NCBI GenBank assembly: GCA_040905285.1
Contig: JBBDRV010000131.1
Span: forward strand, 1 to 6,384
Direction of reading: 5' to 3'
Length of the DNA stretch: 6,384 nucleotides
Source of the DNA: JBBDRV01 sp040905285
Lineage (GTDB): Bacteria > Bacteroidota > Rhodothermia > Balneolales > Balneolaceae
This document shows, in pieces, positions 1 to 5,829 of this stretch. Within the stretch, counting starts at the first letter, position 1; every line of letters starts with the position of its first letter. The notes below the pieces were generated by a model. It did not search any database. It was not told the origin of the DNA and was given only the letters and a program-made list of their open reading frames with translations. The position numbers and the translations under genes are program-made.

Positions 1-785
1 TGGCGATGTTTTTCCATGCCGGCCAGGTCGAGGTCAGCGGTCAGGATCTCTTCCCGGTTTCCCGCTTCGGCCAGAATCTCCCCGAACGGGCCGCATGCAA
101 ATGAATGACCCCAGAATGTCAGTCCGTTTTCAGTTCCGACTCTGTTGATACTTGCAACATAACACCCGTTGGCAATAGCATGACTTCTCTGAACGGTTTT
201 CCATGCATCCATGAATGTTTCCTTTTCTTCCTCCCCCTCCCCCGCAAGTGTCGCAATTGCCGTGGGATAAACCAGCAAATCCGCGCCCATCATGGACGTA
301 ATTCTTGCCGCTTCCGGAAACCACTGGTCCCAGCAGATGAGGGTGCCGATTTTACCGTAAGCCGTTTTATACACCCTGTAACCTTTGTCACCCGGAGTAA
401 AGTAATACTTTTCATGAAAGCCCGGATCATCTGGAATATGCATCTTGCGGTAGACACCCGCCAGACGTCCGTCAGCATCAATTACTGCCAGGGAGTTGTA
501 GTACACCCCGGCCGCCACCCTCTCAAAAAGAGGTGCGAGGATGACGATCCCGTGAGTTGCTGCAAGCGTGCACAGACGCTCTGTAGCAGGACCGGGAACA
601 GGCTGGGCCCACCTGAAAAAATCCGGATCTGTCTCACTGCAAAAATAGGCTGTATTGAAAAGCTCCTGCAGCGCAACAATGTGAGCACCCGTTTTCGCGG
701 AACGGGTGACCAGTTTTTCAGCTTTCTGCAGATTTTTTCCGGGGTCATCACCGCAGGTCATTTGTACAAGTGCAATTTTTATCAT
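1..785 (-). CDS. aguB: N-carbamoylputrescine amidase-like carbon-nitrogen hydrolase, 3' end cut by window edge
   Basis: Reading the minus strand from ATG at 785-783 gives 261 codons with no stop before the window edge. The protein has the nitrilase-superfamily Glu-Lys-Cys triad: Glu41 in ALQELF, Lys114 in YRKMHIPDDP and Cys151 in LICWDQWFPEAAR. The segment HIPDDPGFHEKYYFTPGD (about 116-133) is typical of N-carbamoylputrescine amidases, which convert N-carbamoylputrescine to putrescine, CO2 and ammonia in the agmatine route to polyamines. Family members are usually about 290-300 residues, so some 30 C-terminal residues lie outside the window. The start fits the family N-terminus (MIKIALVQM), and no convincing Shine-Dalgarno precedes it. 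The usual partner, agmatine deiminase (aguA), is not visible and could lie beyond the left edge. The family assignment is firm. The exact substrate is inferred from the motif, and a related omega-amidase or other amidase is the alternative. Confidence 0.9.
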   Translation of the reverse strand, partial: MIKIALVQMTCGDDPGKNLQKAEKLVTRSAKTGAHIVALQELFNTAYFCSETDPDFFRWAQPVPGPATERLCTLAATHGIVILAPLFERVAAGVYYNSLAVIDADGRLAGVYRKMHIPDDPGFHEKYYFTPGDKGYRVYKTAYGKIGTLICWDQWFPEAARITSMMGADLLVYPTAIATLAGEGEEEKETFMDAWKTVQRSHAIANGCYVASINRVGTENGLTFWGHSFACGPFGEILAEAGNREEILTADLDLAGMEKHR

Positions 786-851
786 GGAGCAAATATCACA
801 ATAAAAAAGATAATATGAAGGTTATTCTCTCCGGTGTGTTCCTCTGCCCGG

Positions 852-869
852 ACCGGAAAGCCGGTTTTT
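852..869 (+). terminator. Terminator-like hairpin in the divergent spacer
   Basis: ACCGG (852-856) and CCGGT (861-865) pair around the loop AAAG and are followed by TTTT (866-869), which is the form of an intrinsic terminator on the plus strand. No annotated plus-strand gene ends here. It could stop transcripts running antisense from the aguB side, end a very short RNA, or act as an attenuator far upstream of pckA. The stem is short, so this is tentative. Confidence 0.35.
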
Positions 870-942
870 AAAATTACCAGCATAGATTTGCCGCAGACAG
901 AAAGTACCCGCTGTACCCCTCACCGTTTCGGCTGGAGTAATG

Positions 943-963
943 CCGGCACCCGCCGGATTTTTG
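943..963 (+). terminator. Second terminator-like hairpin upstream of pckA
   Basis: CCGGC (943-947) pairs perfectly with GCCGG (952-956) around ACCC and is followed by ATTTTTG. Together with the hairpin at 852-869, it gives two short GC stems with T-runs in the pckA leader side of the divergent spacer. It could be a weak terminator or an attenuation-type structure. The structure is visible in the sequence, but its function is inferred. Confidence 0.3.
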
Positions 964-1033
964 CCAAAGGAACATTTCCTGCCCGGATATGATTAATATT
1001 CAGTAAACAGGTGAGAATATTGGAAGGCTGCAG

Positions 1034-1051
1034 GCAGTGAACTTTCACTGC
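1034..1051. promoter_or_regulatory. 7-bp inverted repeat upstream of pckA
   Basis: GCAGTGA (1034-1040) and TCACTGC (1045-1051) form a perfect inverted repeat with a 4-base centre. It lies about 96 bases before the preferred pckA start. It could be an operator for a dimeric regulator or a leader hairpin. No regulator can be named from the sequence. Confidence 0.3.
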
Positions 1052-1147
1052 AGGAAATAATATGAAATACATCCTGTGCAATCCCCTGAACAGAAAATAT
1101 ATTCATCATACCAAATCACTAACTGGAGAATCATTAACCGGGAGCAA

Positions 1148-2752
1148 ATGACTGTCGACTATAACAAACATCCCCGAAGTACAACCGGACTCGACTACCT
1201 TGGCATACAGGAGAATAAAAATATACTCTGGAATCTTAATCCCTCCGAGCTTTATGAGCAGGCTATTCTGAACAAAGAGGCTGTCCTCACGAAGGATTAT
1301 GCACTGAGGGTGCTGACCGGAGAGTATACCGGCCGGTCTCCGGATGACAAATTTTTTGTAGAGGAAAATTCTGTAAAGGATGACATAAACTGGGGAAAAT
1401 TTAACCAGCCGGTATCTGAAGAGGTCTTTGAGCACCTGTATCATAAAATGATTGCCTACCTTCAGGATCAGCGCCTGTACGTGAAAGACCTCTACGCGGG
1501 AGCGGATCCCGATTACAGGTTGAATGTTCGCGTTGTAAGCGAGGCGGCCTATCACGGACTTTTTGCACATAATATGTTTATCCGTCCCGACACAGAGGAG
1601 CTGAGGGACTTTGATCCGCAATTCACCGTATTGGCTGCTCCCAGATTCAAGGCGGATCCGGAAACCGATGGCACCAGAAGCGGCACATTCATATTCTGCA
1701 GTTTTGATAAAAAACTAATCCTGATCGGCGGAACCCTGTATTCAGGCGAAGTAAAAAAAGGTATTTTTTCTGTTCTGAATTATCTGCTGCCGAAAAAAGG
1801 TGTATTGGCGATGCACTGTTCCGCCAATAAAGACAGTAAAGGGAATACAGCGATTTTTTTCGGCTTGTCGGGAACAGGTAAGACCACCCTCTCTTCAGAT
1901 ACAGACAGAATACTGATCGGGGATGATGAGCATGGCTGGAGTGATGACGGGATCTTTAATTTCGAAGGCGGCTGCTATGCCAAGACAATTGACCTTTCCC
2001 AGGATAATGAACCCCTCATATACAATACCACCCGGATGGCCGGCACGATTCTGGAAAATGTGATACTGGACGAAGAGCGTAATCCCGATTTTGGCGATGA
2101 TACACTGACGCAAAATATCCGGTGTTCATATCCTCTTCACTACATACCCAATGCCAGCGCCGAGGGAACAGCCACTCACCCCACCAACATCATATTTCTT
2201 ACGTGTGACGCCTTTGGAGTCCTGCCCCCCATTTCCAGATTGACTCCTGAACAATCCATGTATCACTTCATTAGCGGCTACACGGCGAAGGTGGCAGGCA
2301 CGGAACGTGGAATTACCGAACCACAGGCTACGTTTTCCGCCTGTTTCGGAGCGCCCTTCATGCCACTGGCCCCGACGGTCTATGCCGAACTTCTGGCCGA
2401 AAAAATCAAAATTCATAACACAAAGGTCTGGCTGGTAAATACCGGCTGGACAGGCGGCCCGTACGGAACCGGGAGCCGGATCCAACTGACGTATACGCGA
2501 CAGATGCTCTCAGAAGCTCTCAGTGGGAATCTTGACGATATTTATTACCAGGAGGAACCGGTTTTCGGATTAAACATCCCCGCAGAAGTGTCCGGCGTAC
2601 CCGCGGAGATTCTGAGGCCCAGAGAGACCTGGAAAGATAAGGCGGCTTATGACGCAAAGGCACAGGAGCTTGCAGAAATGTTCTCGGCAAATTTCAGGTC
2701 CTTTAAAAAAACAGCCAGCAGCGAACTGTTAGCGGCCGGACCGGTGATTTAA
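1148..2752 (+). CDS. pckA: Phosphoenolpyruvate carboxykinase (ATP)
   Basis: This 534-residue cytosolic enzyme catalyses oxaloacetate + ATP to PEP + ADP + CO2, the entry step of gluconeogenesis. In some anaerobes it runs in the carboxylating direction. Diagnostic features are Arg63 in TGRSPDDKF (substrate binding), Tyr198 and Lys204 in LYSGEVKKG, His223 in MHCSAN, the kinase-1a loop GLSGTGKTTLS (239-249, Lys245) and kinase-2 GDDEHGW (Asp259/Asp260). Arg325 follows in IRCSYP, and the conserved GTERGITEPQATFSACFG block and the VNTGWTGGPYGTG stretch complete the fold. The length matches the family (about 530-540). The ATG at 1148 is preferred because MTVDYNKHPRS leads directly into the family N-terminus. 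An in-frame GTG at 1076 would add 24 unlike residues. A GGGAG at 1140-1144 lies only 3 bases before the ATG, closer than usual. No strong terminator follows: CCGGCA/TGCTGG (2797-2812) lacks a good T-run, so read-through into the SPOR gene is possible. Confidence 0.97.
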   Translation: MTVDYNKHPRSTTGLDYLGIQENKNILWNLNPSELYEQAILNKEAVLTKDYALRVLTGEYTGRSPDDKFFVEENSVKDDINWGKFNQPVSEEVFEHLYHKMIAYLQDQRLYVKDLYAGADPDYRLNVRVVSEAAYHGLFAHNMFIRPDTEELRDFDPQFTVLAAPRFKADPETDGTRSGTFIFCSFDKKLILIGGTLYSGEVKKGIFSVLNYLLPKKGVLAMHCSANKDSKGNTAIFFGLSGTGKTTLSSDTDRILIGDDEHGWSDDGIFNFEGGCYAKTIDLSQDNEPLIYNTTRMAGTILENVILDEERNPDFGDDTLTQNIRCSYPLHYIPNASAEGTATHPTNIIFLTCDAFGVLPPISRLTPEQSMYHFISGYTAKVAGTERGITEPQATFSACFGAPFMPLAPTVYAELLAEKIKIHNTKVWLVNTGWTGGPYGTGSRIQLTYTRQMLSEALSGNLDDIYYQEEPVFGLNIPAEVSGVPAEILRPRETWKDKAAYDAKAQELAEMFSANFRSFKKTASSELLAAGPVI

Positions 2753-2810
2753 CCTGCCTCTCAGACCCACATGTTAACCGTCAAAACAAAAAACTGCCGG
2801 CATCCCTGCT

Positions 2811-2840
2811 GGATATTTAGTTCTGAAGGCAGGATATTTA
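2811..2840 (+). repeat. Direct repeat GGATATTTA, 21-bp period
   Basis: GGATATTTA occurs at 2811-2819 and again at 2832-2840, ending three bases before the SPOR-lipoprotein start codon. The 21-bp period equals two helical turns, so a regulator could contact both copies on one face. The second copy also overlaps the ribosome-binding region. Chance or local duplication is equally possible for a 9-mer. Confidence 0.35.
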
Positions 2841-2843
2841 CGT

Positions 2844-3494
2844 ATGGAAAAAACACCACTGGTATATATTCTTCTTGCAATCACTTTGCTGGCCGCCCAG
2901 GCCTGTGCCACATCCGAACCGGTGGACGGAAACGCGGGCGGACCTGTAACGTACAGCCCGGCCGACGATGAGGAATCCGCTCCTCCCATTTTTGATCTGA
3001 CCGGTGAGCTTCTTACTGCTTATTTCGATGATTTTGATATTGACGAAATGAGTGAAGAAGAGCAGATGCTCTATTATTCAAGAACCAGCCTGAAAGATAT
3101 ATTTGACAGGGAAACACACGATATGCCCGAATTCTATTTACAGGAGGTTGAAGAAGAGGAAGTGGATATCTATCAGGGTTTCCGCATCCAGATTCTTTCC
3201 ACACGGGATGTTGGCCTGGCTGATTCAACGATGATTGAATTCGAAAGCTGGGCGGACACCACGTTTGCCGATTATTCGCCGAGAGGCTACATCCATTTCA
3301 GGCCGCCCTATTACCGTGTCCGGATCGGTGATTTTCACAACCGGGACCGGGCAATTGAATTCTCCCGCTTGCTTAAATCAAACTATCCGGATGCCTGGAT
3401 TATCCATGACCAGGTCAACCCCTACCGGGTGCCCTCCGACACACTTGAGTTCAGAATAGCCGATTTTCAGGATAATGAAGAGAGAGGCGGATAA
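2844..3494 (+). CDS. Predicted SPOR-domain lipoprotein
   Basis: The protein has 216 residues. It starts with a short charged N-terminus and a hydrophobic segment (about 6-20, VYILLAITLLAAQA) ending at Cys21. This resembles a lipoprotein signal, although Gln at -2 departs from the strict lipobox. Residues 22-105 are strongly acidic and low in complexity, suggesting an extended linker. Residues 110-191 look like a SPOR domain: it opens with YQGFRIQILST and ends with YYRVRIGDFHNRDRAIEFSR followed by a predicted strand. SPOR domains bind glycan strands lacking stem peptides, usually at division septa. An outer-membrane-anchored cell-envelope or division protein is therefore likely, but the exact role is unknown. 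It lies 91 bases after pckA with no strong terminator between, so some co-transcription is possible. A weak purine-rich stretch (GGCAGG) precedes the ATG. Confidence 0.8.
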   Translation: MEKTPLVYILLAITLLAAQACATSEPVDGNAGGPVTYSPADDEESAPPIFDLTGELLTAYFDDFDIDEMSEEEQMLYYSRTSLKDIFDRETHDMPEFYLQEVEEEEVDIYQGFRIQILSTRDVGLADSTMIEFESWADTTFADYSPRGYIHFRPPYYRVRIGDFHNRDRAIEFSRLLKSNYPDAWIIHDQVNPYRVPSDTLEFRIADFQDNEERGG

Positions 3495-3532
3495 TGAGGG
3501 AAGTAACGAATAATGCCCTCCGATCCCCTTCA

Positions 3533-3556
3533 TTGGCCGATCCCTTTATCGGGCAA
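3533..3556 (+). terminator. Possible terminator stem after the SPOR-lipoprotein gene
   Basis: TTGGCCGAT (3533-3541) pairs with ATCGGGCAA (3548-3556) around the loop CCCTTT, giving eight pairs with one internal G-G mismatch. It lies 38 bases after the stop codon. There is no T-run (TAAAACC follows), so intrinsic termination is uncertain. It may instead protect the mRNA 3' end. Confidence 0.35.
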
Positions 3557-3696
3557 TAAAACCTGTTCGGATAAGAAGTTGCGTAGTATTTTTTCCACCT
3601 GTTGACAGACTCATTTCGTACAGGCTTTTCAAAAGAAGTGATAATTACGAAAACACCTCAACTGTTTATATTGCTGTCAGAAGGTAGCAACAACAT

Positions 3697-3834
3697 ATGA
3701 AACTGGATAAGGAAGTAGCACAAAAATATTATCGGCAATTAAGAGAGAGAGATAAATCCGGCACAAGCCGTCCAGAGCAACAGAGGCTTGTGCTGATATT
3801 TACACCGCAAGGTGTAATAGAAGCCAACGGTTGA
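3697..3834 (+). CDS. Putative 45-residue small ORF running into the TPP riboswitch
   Basis: ATG at 3697 opens 45 codons ending at TGA 3832-3834. AGAAGG (3679-3684) lies 12 bases before the ATG, a slightly long but possible ribosome-binding site. The peptide starts MKLDKEVAQKYYRQLRERD, is highly charged and has no signal peptide or membrane segment. I do not recognise a family. The stop lies at the base of the riboswitch, in the P1/P2 junction, so a translating ribosome would break the aptamer. Two strong hairpins inside the ORF suggest the segment may act as structured RNA rather than protein. It could also be the truncated front of a lost gene, or chance. Confidence 0.3.
   Translation: MKLDKEVAQKYYRQLRERDKSGTSRPEQQRLVLIFTPQGVIEANG
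3759..3817 (+). ncRNA. Two consecutive RNA hairpins upstream of the riboswitch
   Basis: Hairpin 1 pairs GCACAAGCC (3761-3769) perfectly with GGCTTGTGC (3785-3793) around a 15-base loop. A G-U pair and a C-G pair extend it to 3759/3795. Hairpin 2 pairs TTACACC (3800-3806) with GGTGTAA (3811-3817) around GCAA, a GNRA tetraloop. Four bases separate the hairpins, and two bases after hairpin 2 the outer riboswitch helix begins. The three stems could stack into one structured leader. No known RNA family is recognised for the hairpins themselves. Confidence 0.45.
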
Positions 3835-3917
3835 GGGTGTCTTGATAACCATCAGGGCTGAGATTAAACCTCAATAACTTGAACCGGGTAATGCCGGCGG
3901 AAGGAAACCGGGGCTTC
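3820..3917 (+). promoter_or_regulatory. TPP riboswitch (THI element), no thiamine gene downstream
   Basis: All parts of the thiamine pyrophosphate aptamer can be traced. P1 is CGGTT (3828-3832) with AACCG (3906-3910), extended by GAAGCC (3820-3825) with GGCTTC (3912-3917). P2 is GAGG (3833-3836) with CCTC (3869-3872). P3 is CTTGAT (3841-3846) with ATCAGG (3851-3856) and loop AACC. The pyrimidine-sensing CTGAGA sits at 3858-3863. P4 is CTT (3878-3880) with AAG (3901-3903). P5 is CCGG (3884-3887) with CCGG (3894-3897) around GTAATG, giving the hallmark GGGTAATGCCGGCG. Such switches normally repress thiamine synthesis or uptake genes when TPP is plentiful. Here the next gene (ychF) is on the other strand, with no plus-strand ORF of note in the 125 bases between. 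A T5 run (3920-3924) follows the closing helix. Confidence 0.93.
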
Positions 3918-4042
3918 GATTTTTATATCCAATACACCACAAACGTCATTGTGAGTAAATAATTCGGACGAGATCCATTTCACAGCATTCCGGGGCCATT
4001 CAATAATTCCGAATCCAATGATTCCAAACCTCCGTATCCATT

Positions 4043-5137
4043 CTAAACATTGAAGCGGAACAGCATGACATCCCCGTCCTGTACGACATATTCTTTACCT
4101 TCCTGACGCATTTTTCCGGCCTCTTTCGCAGATTTCTCCGAACCGAGTTCCGCATAATCATCAAAAGCGATAGTTTCGGCTCTGATAAATCCCTTTTCAA
4201 AATCGGTATGAATAACACCTGCGGCCCCCGGTGCCCTGGTTCCCTTTTCAATGGTCCAGGCCCTTACTTCTTTGGGTCCGGCCGTGAAATATGTAATCAG
4301 ACCCAATTTCTCGTAAGCCCCACGTATAAGTCTGTCCAGACCGGCTGTTTCGACTCCCAGTTCCTCCAGAAACAGGTCCTTTTCATCCTCCTCCAGTTCA
4401 GCAATTTCAGCTTCAATTTTGGCACAGAATACGACCACCTGATCATCATGTAAACGTGCCACTTCTTCAACCTTTTCAACAAACTCATTTCCTTTATTAA
4501 CCTCCTCTTCAGCTACGTTACAGGCATAAAGGACGGGTTTGGCAGACAATAGGAAAAGATCCCGGAATACCGCTTTCCCCTCCTCCGGAACAGGGTAGGT
4601 TCTGGCTGTTTTCCCGTCAGCCAGATGAGACTGCAAGCCCTCTGTAACCTGCAGCTCGCGCACAATTTTCTTATCCCCGCTCTTCGCCTGTTTCCTGATG
4701 CTGTCCACTCGTTTCTCGACGGATTCAAGATCTTTGAGAATTAATTCATCCTCTATGATATGTATATCCCGCTCAGGATCGACCGAACCCTCCACATGTA
4801 TGATGTCCGGATCATCAAAACAGCGGACAACGTGAATAAGCAGGTCCACTTCCCGGATGTGTGAAAGGAACGCATTGCCTTTGCCCTTGCCTTCTGAAGC
4901 TCCCTGTACCAGACCGGCAATATCCACAAATTCTATTGTGGCGGGTAAGATCTCTTTGGGTTCAACCAGATTTGCCAGTACCTCCAGACGCTTGTCGGGT
5001 ACCTGCACCAGCCCCACGTTGGGATCGATCGTACAGAAAGGGAAATTTGCAGATTCGGCTCCTGCATTGCTCAGGGCGTTGAAAAGAGTGGATTTACCAA
5101 CGTTTGGAAGACCAACAATACCGCATTTCAGATTCAT
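4043..5137 (-). CDS. ychF: Ribosome-associated P-loop ATPase/GTPase YchF (OLA1 family)
   Basis: This 364-residue protein matches the usual YchF length (about 363). It is an Obg-family TRAFAC protein that binds ribosomes and hydrolyses ATP in preference to GTP. It has been linked to translation control and oxidative-stress response. The G1 loop is GLPNVGKST (9-17), and G3 is DIAGLV (72-77), where a hydrophobic residue follows the glycine as in HAS-type nucleotide hydrolases. G4 is NVAE (207-210), the NxxE variant that relaxes guanine specificity in this subfamily. A helical coiled-coil insertion lies around 125-200, and the C-terminal TGS domain (about 281-363) ends at VVQDGDVMLFRFNV. It is the last gene of the nusB-phosphatase-ychF operon, and its ATG overlaps the preceding stop by four bases, implying translational coupling. 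There is no clear Shine-Dalgarno. Only a 5-bp stem without a T-run (GAATC/GATTC, 4011-4024) lies just downstream. Confidence 0.97.
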   Translation of the reverse strand: MNLKCGIVGLPNVGKSTLFNALSNAGAESANFPFCTIDPNVGLVQVPDKRLEVLANLVEPKEILPATIEFVDIAGLVQGASEGKGKGNAFLSHIREVDLLIHVVRCFDDPDIIHVEGSVDPERDIHIIEDELILKDLESVEKRVDSIRKQAKSGDKKIVRELQVTEGLQSHLADGKTARTYPVPEEGKAVFRDLFLLSAKPVLYACNVAEEEVNKGNEFVEKVEEVARLHDDQVVVFCAKIEAEIAELEEDEKDLFLEELGVETAGLDRLIRGAYEKLGLITYFTAGPKEVRAWTIEKGTRAPGAAGVIHTDFEKGFIRAETIAFDDYAELGSEKSAKEAGKMRQEGKEYVVQDGDVMLFRFNV

Positions 5138-5820
5138 ACTTTATTAATTTCGTCGTTATCCAGTGAATGTTGTTGTATAAATGTTTCGTCCGGCAGGATC
5201 AAAGCAGTCAGCGTACCAAATCCGGATGAGGCAAAGACACACCCTGTATCTATGCCGATCATATTTTTTCGCCTGACAGGCTCGCGCTGTGGTGTGTGGC
5301 CAAATACAACCGTTTTTTCCCAGGGAGTTTCAAAAACATTCATATGATCACGTGTCCACAGAAATGTATCAGCAGAACTTCTTTCAAGATTCCGGGCAAC
5401 CGTCTGGTTAGGGGTGATTCCCGCATGAACAAACAAATATTCCGCTGTTTCATAATAGAGTCTTGTCTTCCTGTAGAATTCCATATGGTCGTCCGGAAAA
5501 TTCAGTTCGCCCGGGTCGGTTTCGTAAGATTTAAGCGTGGTGCCACCTCCATTATACAGCCACCGGGTTACTACCCCCGTGTCTACCGCATCCAGCAACA
5601 TCTGCTCATGATTTCCTCTAAGGAAGACGCAGTTCCGTTCTTTCCCGAGCTCTGTCATCAGCGAAATTACTTCTTTTGAACAGGGGCCCCTGTCTATATA
5701 ATCGCCGATAAACAGTAACTGATAGTTGTCAAGGGATTCAAGCTTTTTCATCAGGGCAACAACAGACCGGCAGCAACCGTGTATATCGCCGATCGCTATT
5801 ATTTTTTCATTTCCAGTCAC
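5134..5820 (-). CDS. PPP-family metallophosphoesterase (protein phosphatase / Ap4A hydrolase-like)
   Basis: The protein has 228 residues with the complete two-metal phosphoesterase signature: GDIHG (11-15), GDYIDRG (39-45), RGNHE (68-72), VHAG (131-134, His132) and GHTP (174-177, His175), followed by DTGC (191-194). This is the PPP-type arrangement found in bacterial serine/threonine phosphatases (PrpA/PrpB), phage lambda phosphatase and symmetrical diadenosine tetraphosphatase. The real substrate cannot be chosen from sequence alone. It is cytosolic, with no signal peptide. The start is GTG (5820-5818): no ATG or TTG lies in frame between it and the upstream nusB TGA, and the catalytic GDIHG must lie close to the N-terminus. 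The gap to nusB is nine bases. The stop overlaps the ychF ATG as ATGA. No Shine-Dalgarno is evident, so coupling to nusB translation is likely. Confidence 0.93.
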   Translation of the reverse strand: MTGNEKIIAIGDIHGCCRSVVALMKKLESLDNYQLLFIGDYIDRGPCSKEVISLMTELGKERNCVFLRGNHEQMLLDAVDTGVVTRWLYNGGGTTLKSYETDPGELNFPDDHMEFYRKTRLYYETAEYLFVHAGITPNQTVARNLERSSADTFLWTRDHMNVFETPWEKTVVFGHTPQREPVRRKNMIGIDTGCVFASSGFGTLTALILPDETFIQQHSLDNDEINKV

Positions 5821-5829
5821 AGAAAACGC

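Larger units (their letters stand above)
786..1147. other. Divergent intergenic region between aguB and pckA
   Basis: This 362-base spacer separates two divergently read genes and should hold both promoters. It contains two GC-rich hairpins with T-runs on the plus strand (852-869 and 943-963) and a 7-bp inverted repeat at 1034-1051. A smaller inverted repeat, AGGAA-CAT-TTCCT, lies around 968-980. A minus-strand TATCTTTT (812-805) resembles the Bacteroidota -7 box TAnnTTTG and could serve aguB, but I see no matching -33 TTTG. I find no convincing gene: an 18-codon ORF at 815-871 is too short to support, and the GTG-initiated extension of pckA from 1076 does not look like family sequence. Confidence 0.6.
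3495..4042. other. Long convergent intergenic region with structured RNA elements
   Basis: This 548-base gap lies between the SPOR lipoprotein (plus) and ychF (minus), which converge on it. In order it holds a terminator-like stem (3533-3556), a 45-codon small ORF (3697-3834) and two hairpins inside that ORF (3759-3795 and 3800-3817). A TPP riboswitch (about 3820-3917) follows, then about 125 bases of AT-rich sequence with no plus-strand ORF longer than about a dozen codons. This is much longer than needed for two terminators. It suggests either a lost or moved operon or a non-coding RNA locus. Confidence 0.7.

Noticed and set aside
105..818. A 237-codon plus-strand ORF overlapping the left gene.
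   Set aside because: It lies antisense to a gene with an intact nitrilase triad and family motifs. Its translation is rich in Cys and Arg and resembles no family.
895..960. Possible second, degenerate TPP riboswitch: GTAATGCCGGC (937-947) is identical to 3888-3898 of the true one, with a CTGG before it and an ACCCC-like stretch upstream.
   Set aside because: There is no CTGAGA, no upstream P2 strand, and P4 cannot be closed. The shared 11-mer is probably chance in CCGG-rich sequence.
1076..1147. GTG-initiated 24-residue extension of PckA.
   Set aside because: The extra residues do not look like the family N-terminus, and the ATG at 1148 gives the usual length.
2126..2485. Minus-strand 119-codon ORF inside pckA.
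   Set aside because: Shadow of a highly conserved part of PckA with no recognisable protein features.
3602..3607. Perfect TTGACA that could be a -35 box for the riboswitch transcript.
   Set aside because: At a 17-base spacing the -10 position reads CTTTTC, and no Bacteroidota-type TAnnTTTG box is placed correctly.
4208..4453. Plus-strand 81-codon ORF as a target of the riboswitch.
   Set aside because: It lies wholly antisense to conserved ychF sequence, starts about 290 bases past the aptamer and resembles no thiamine-related protein.
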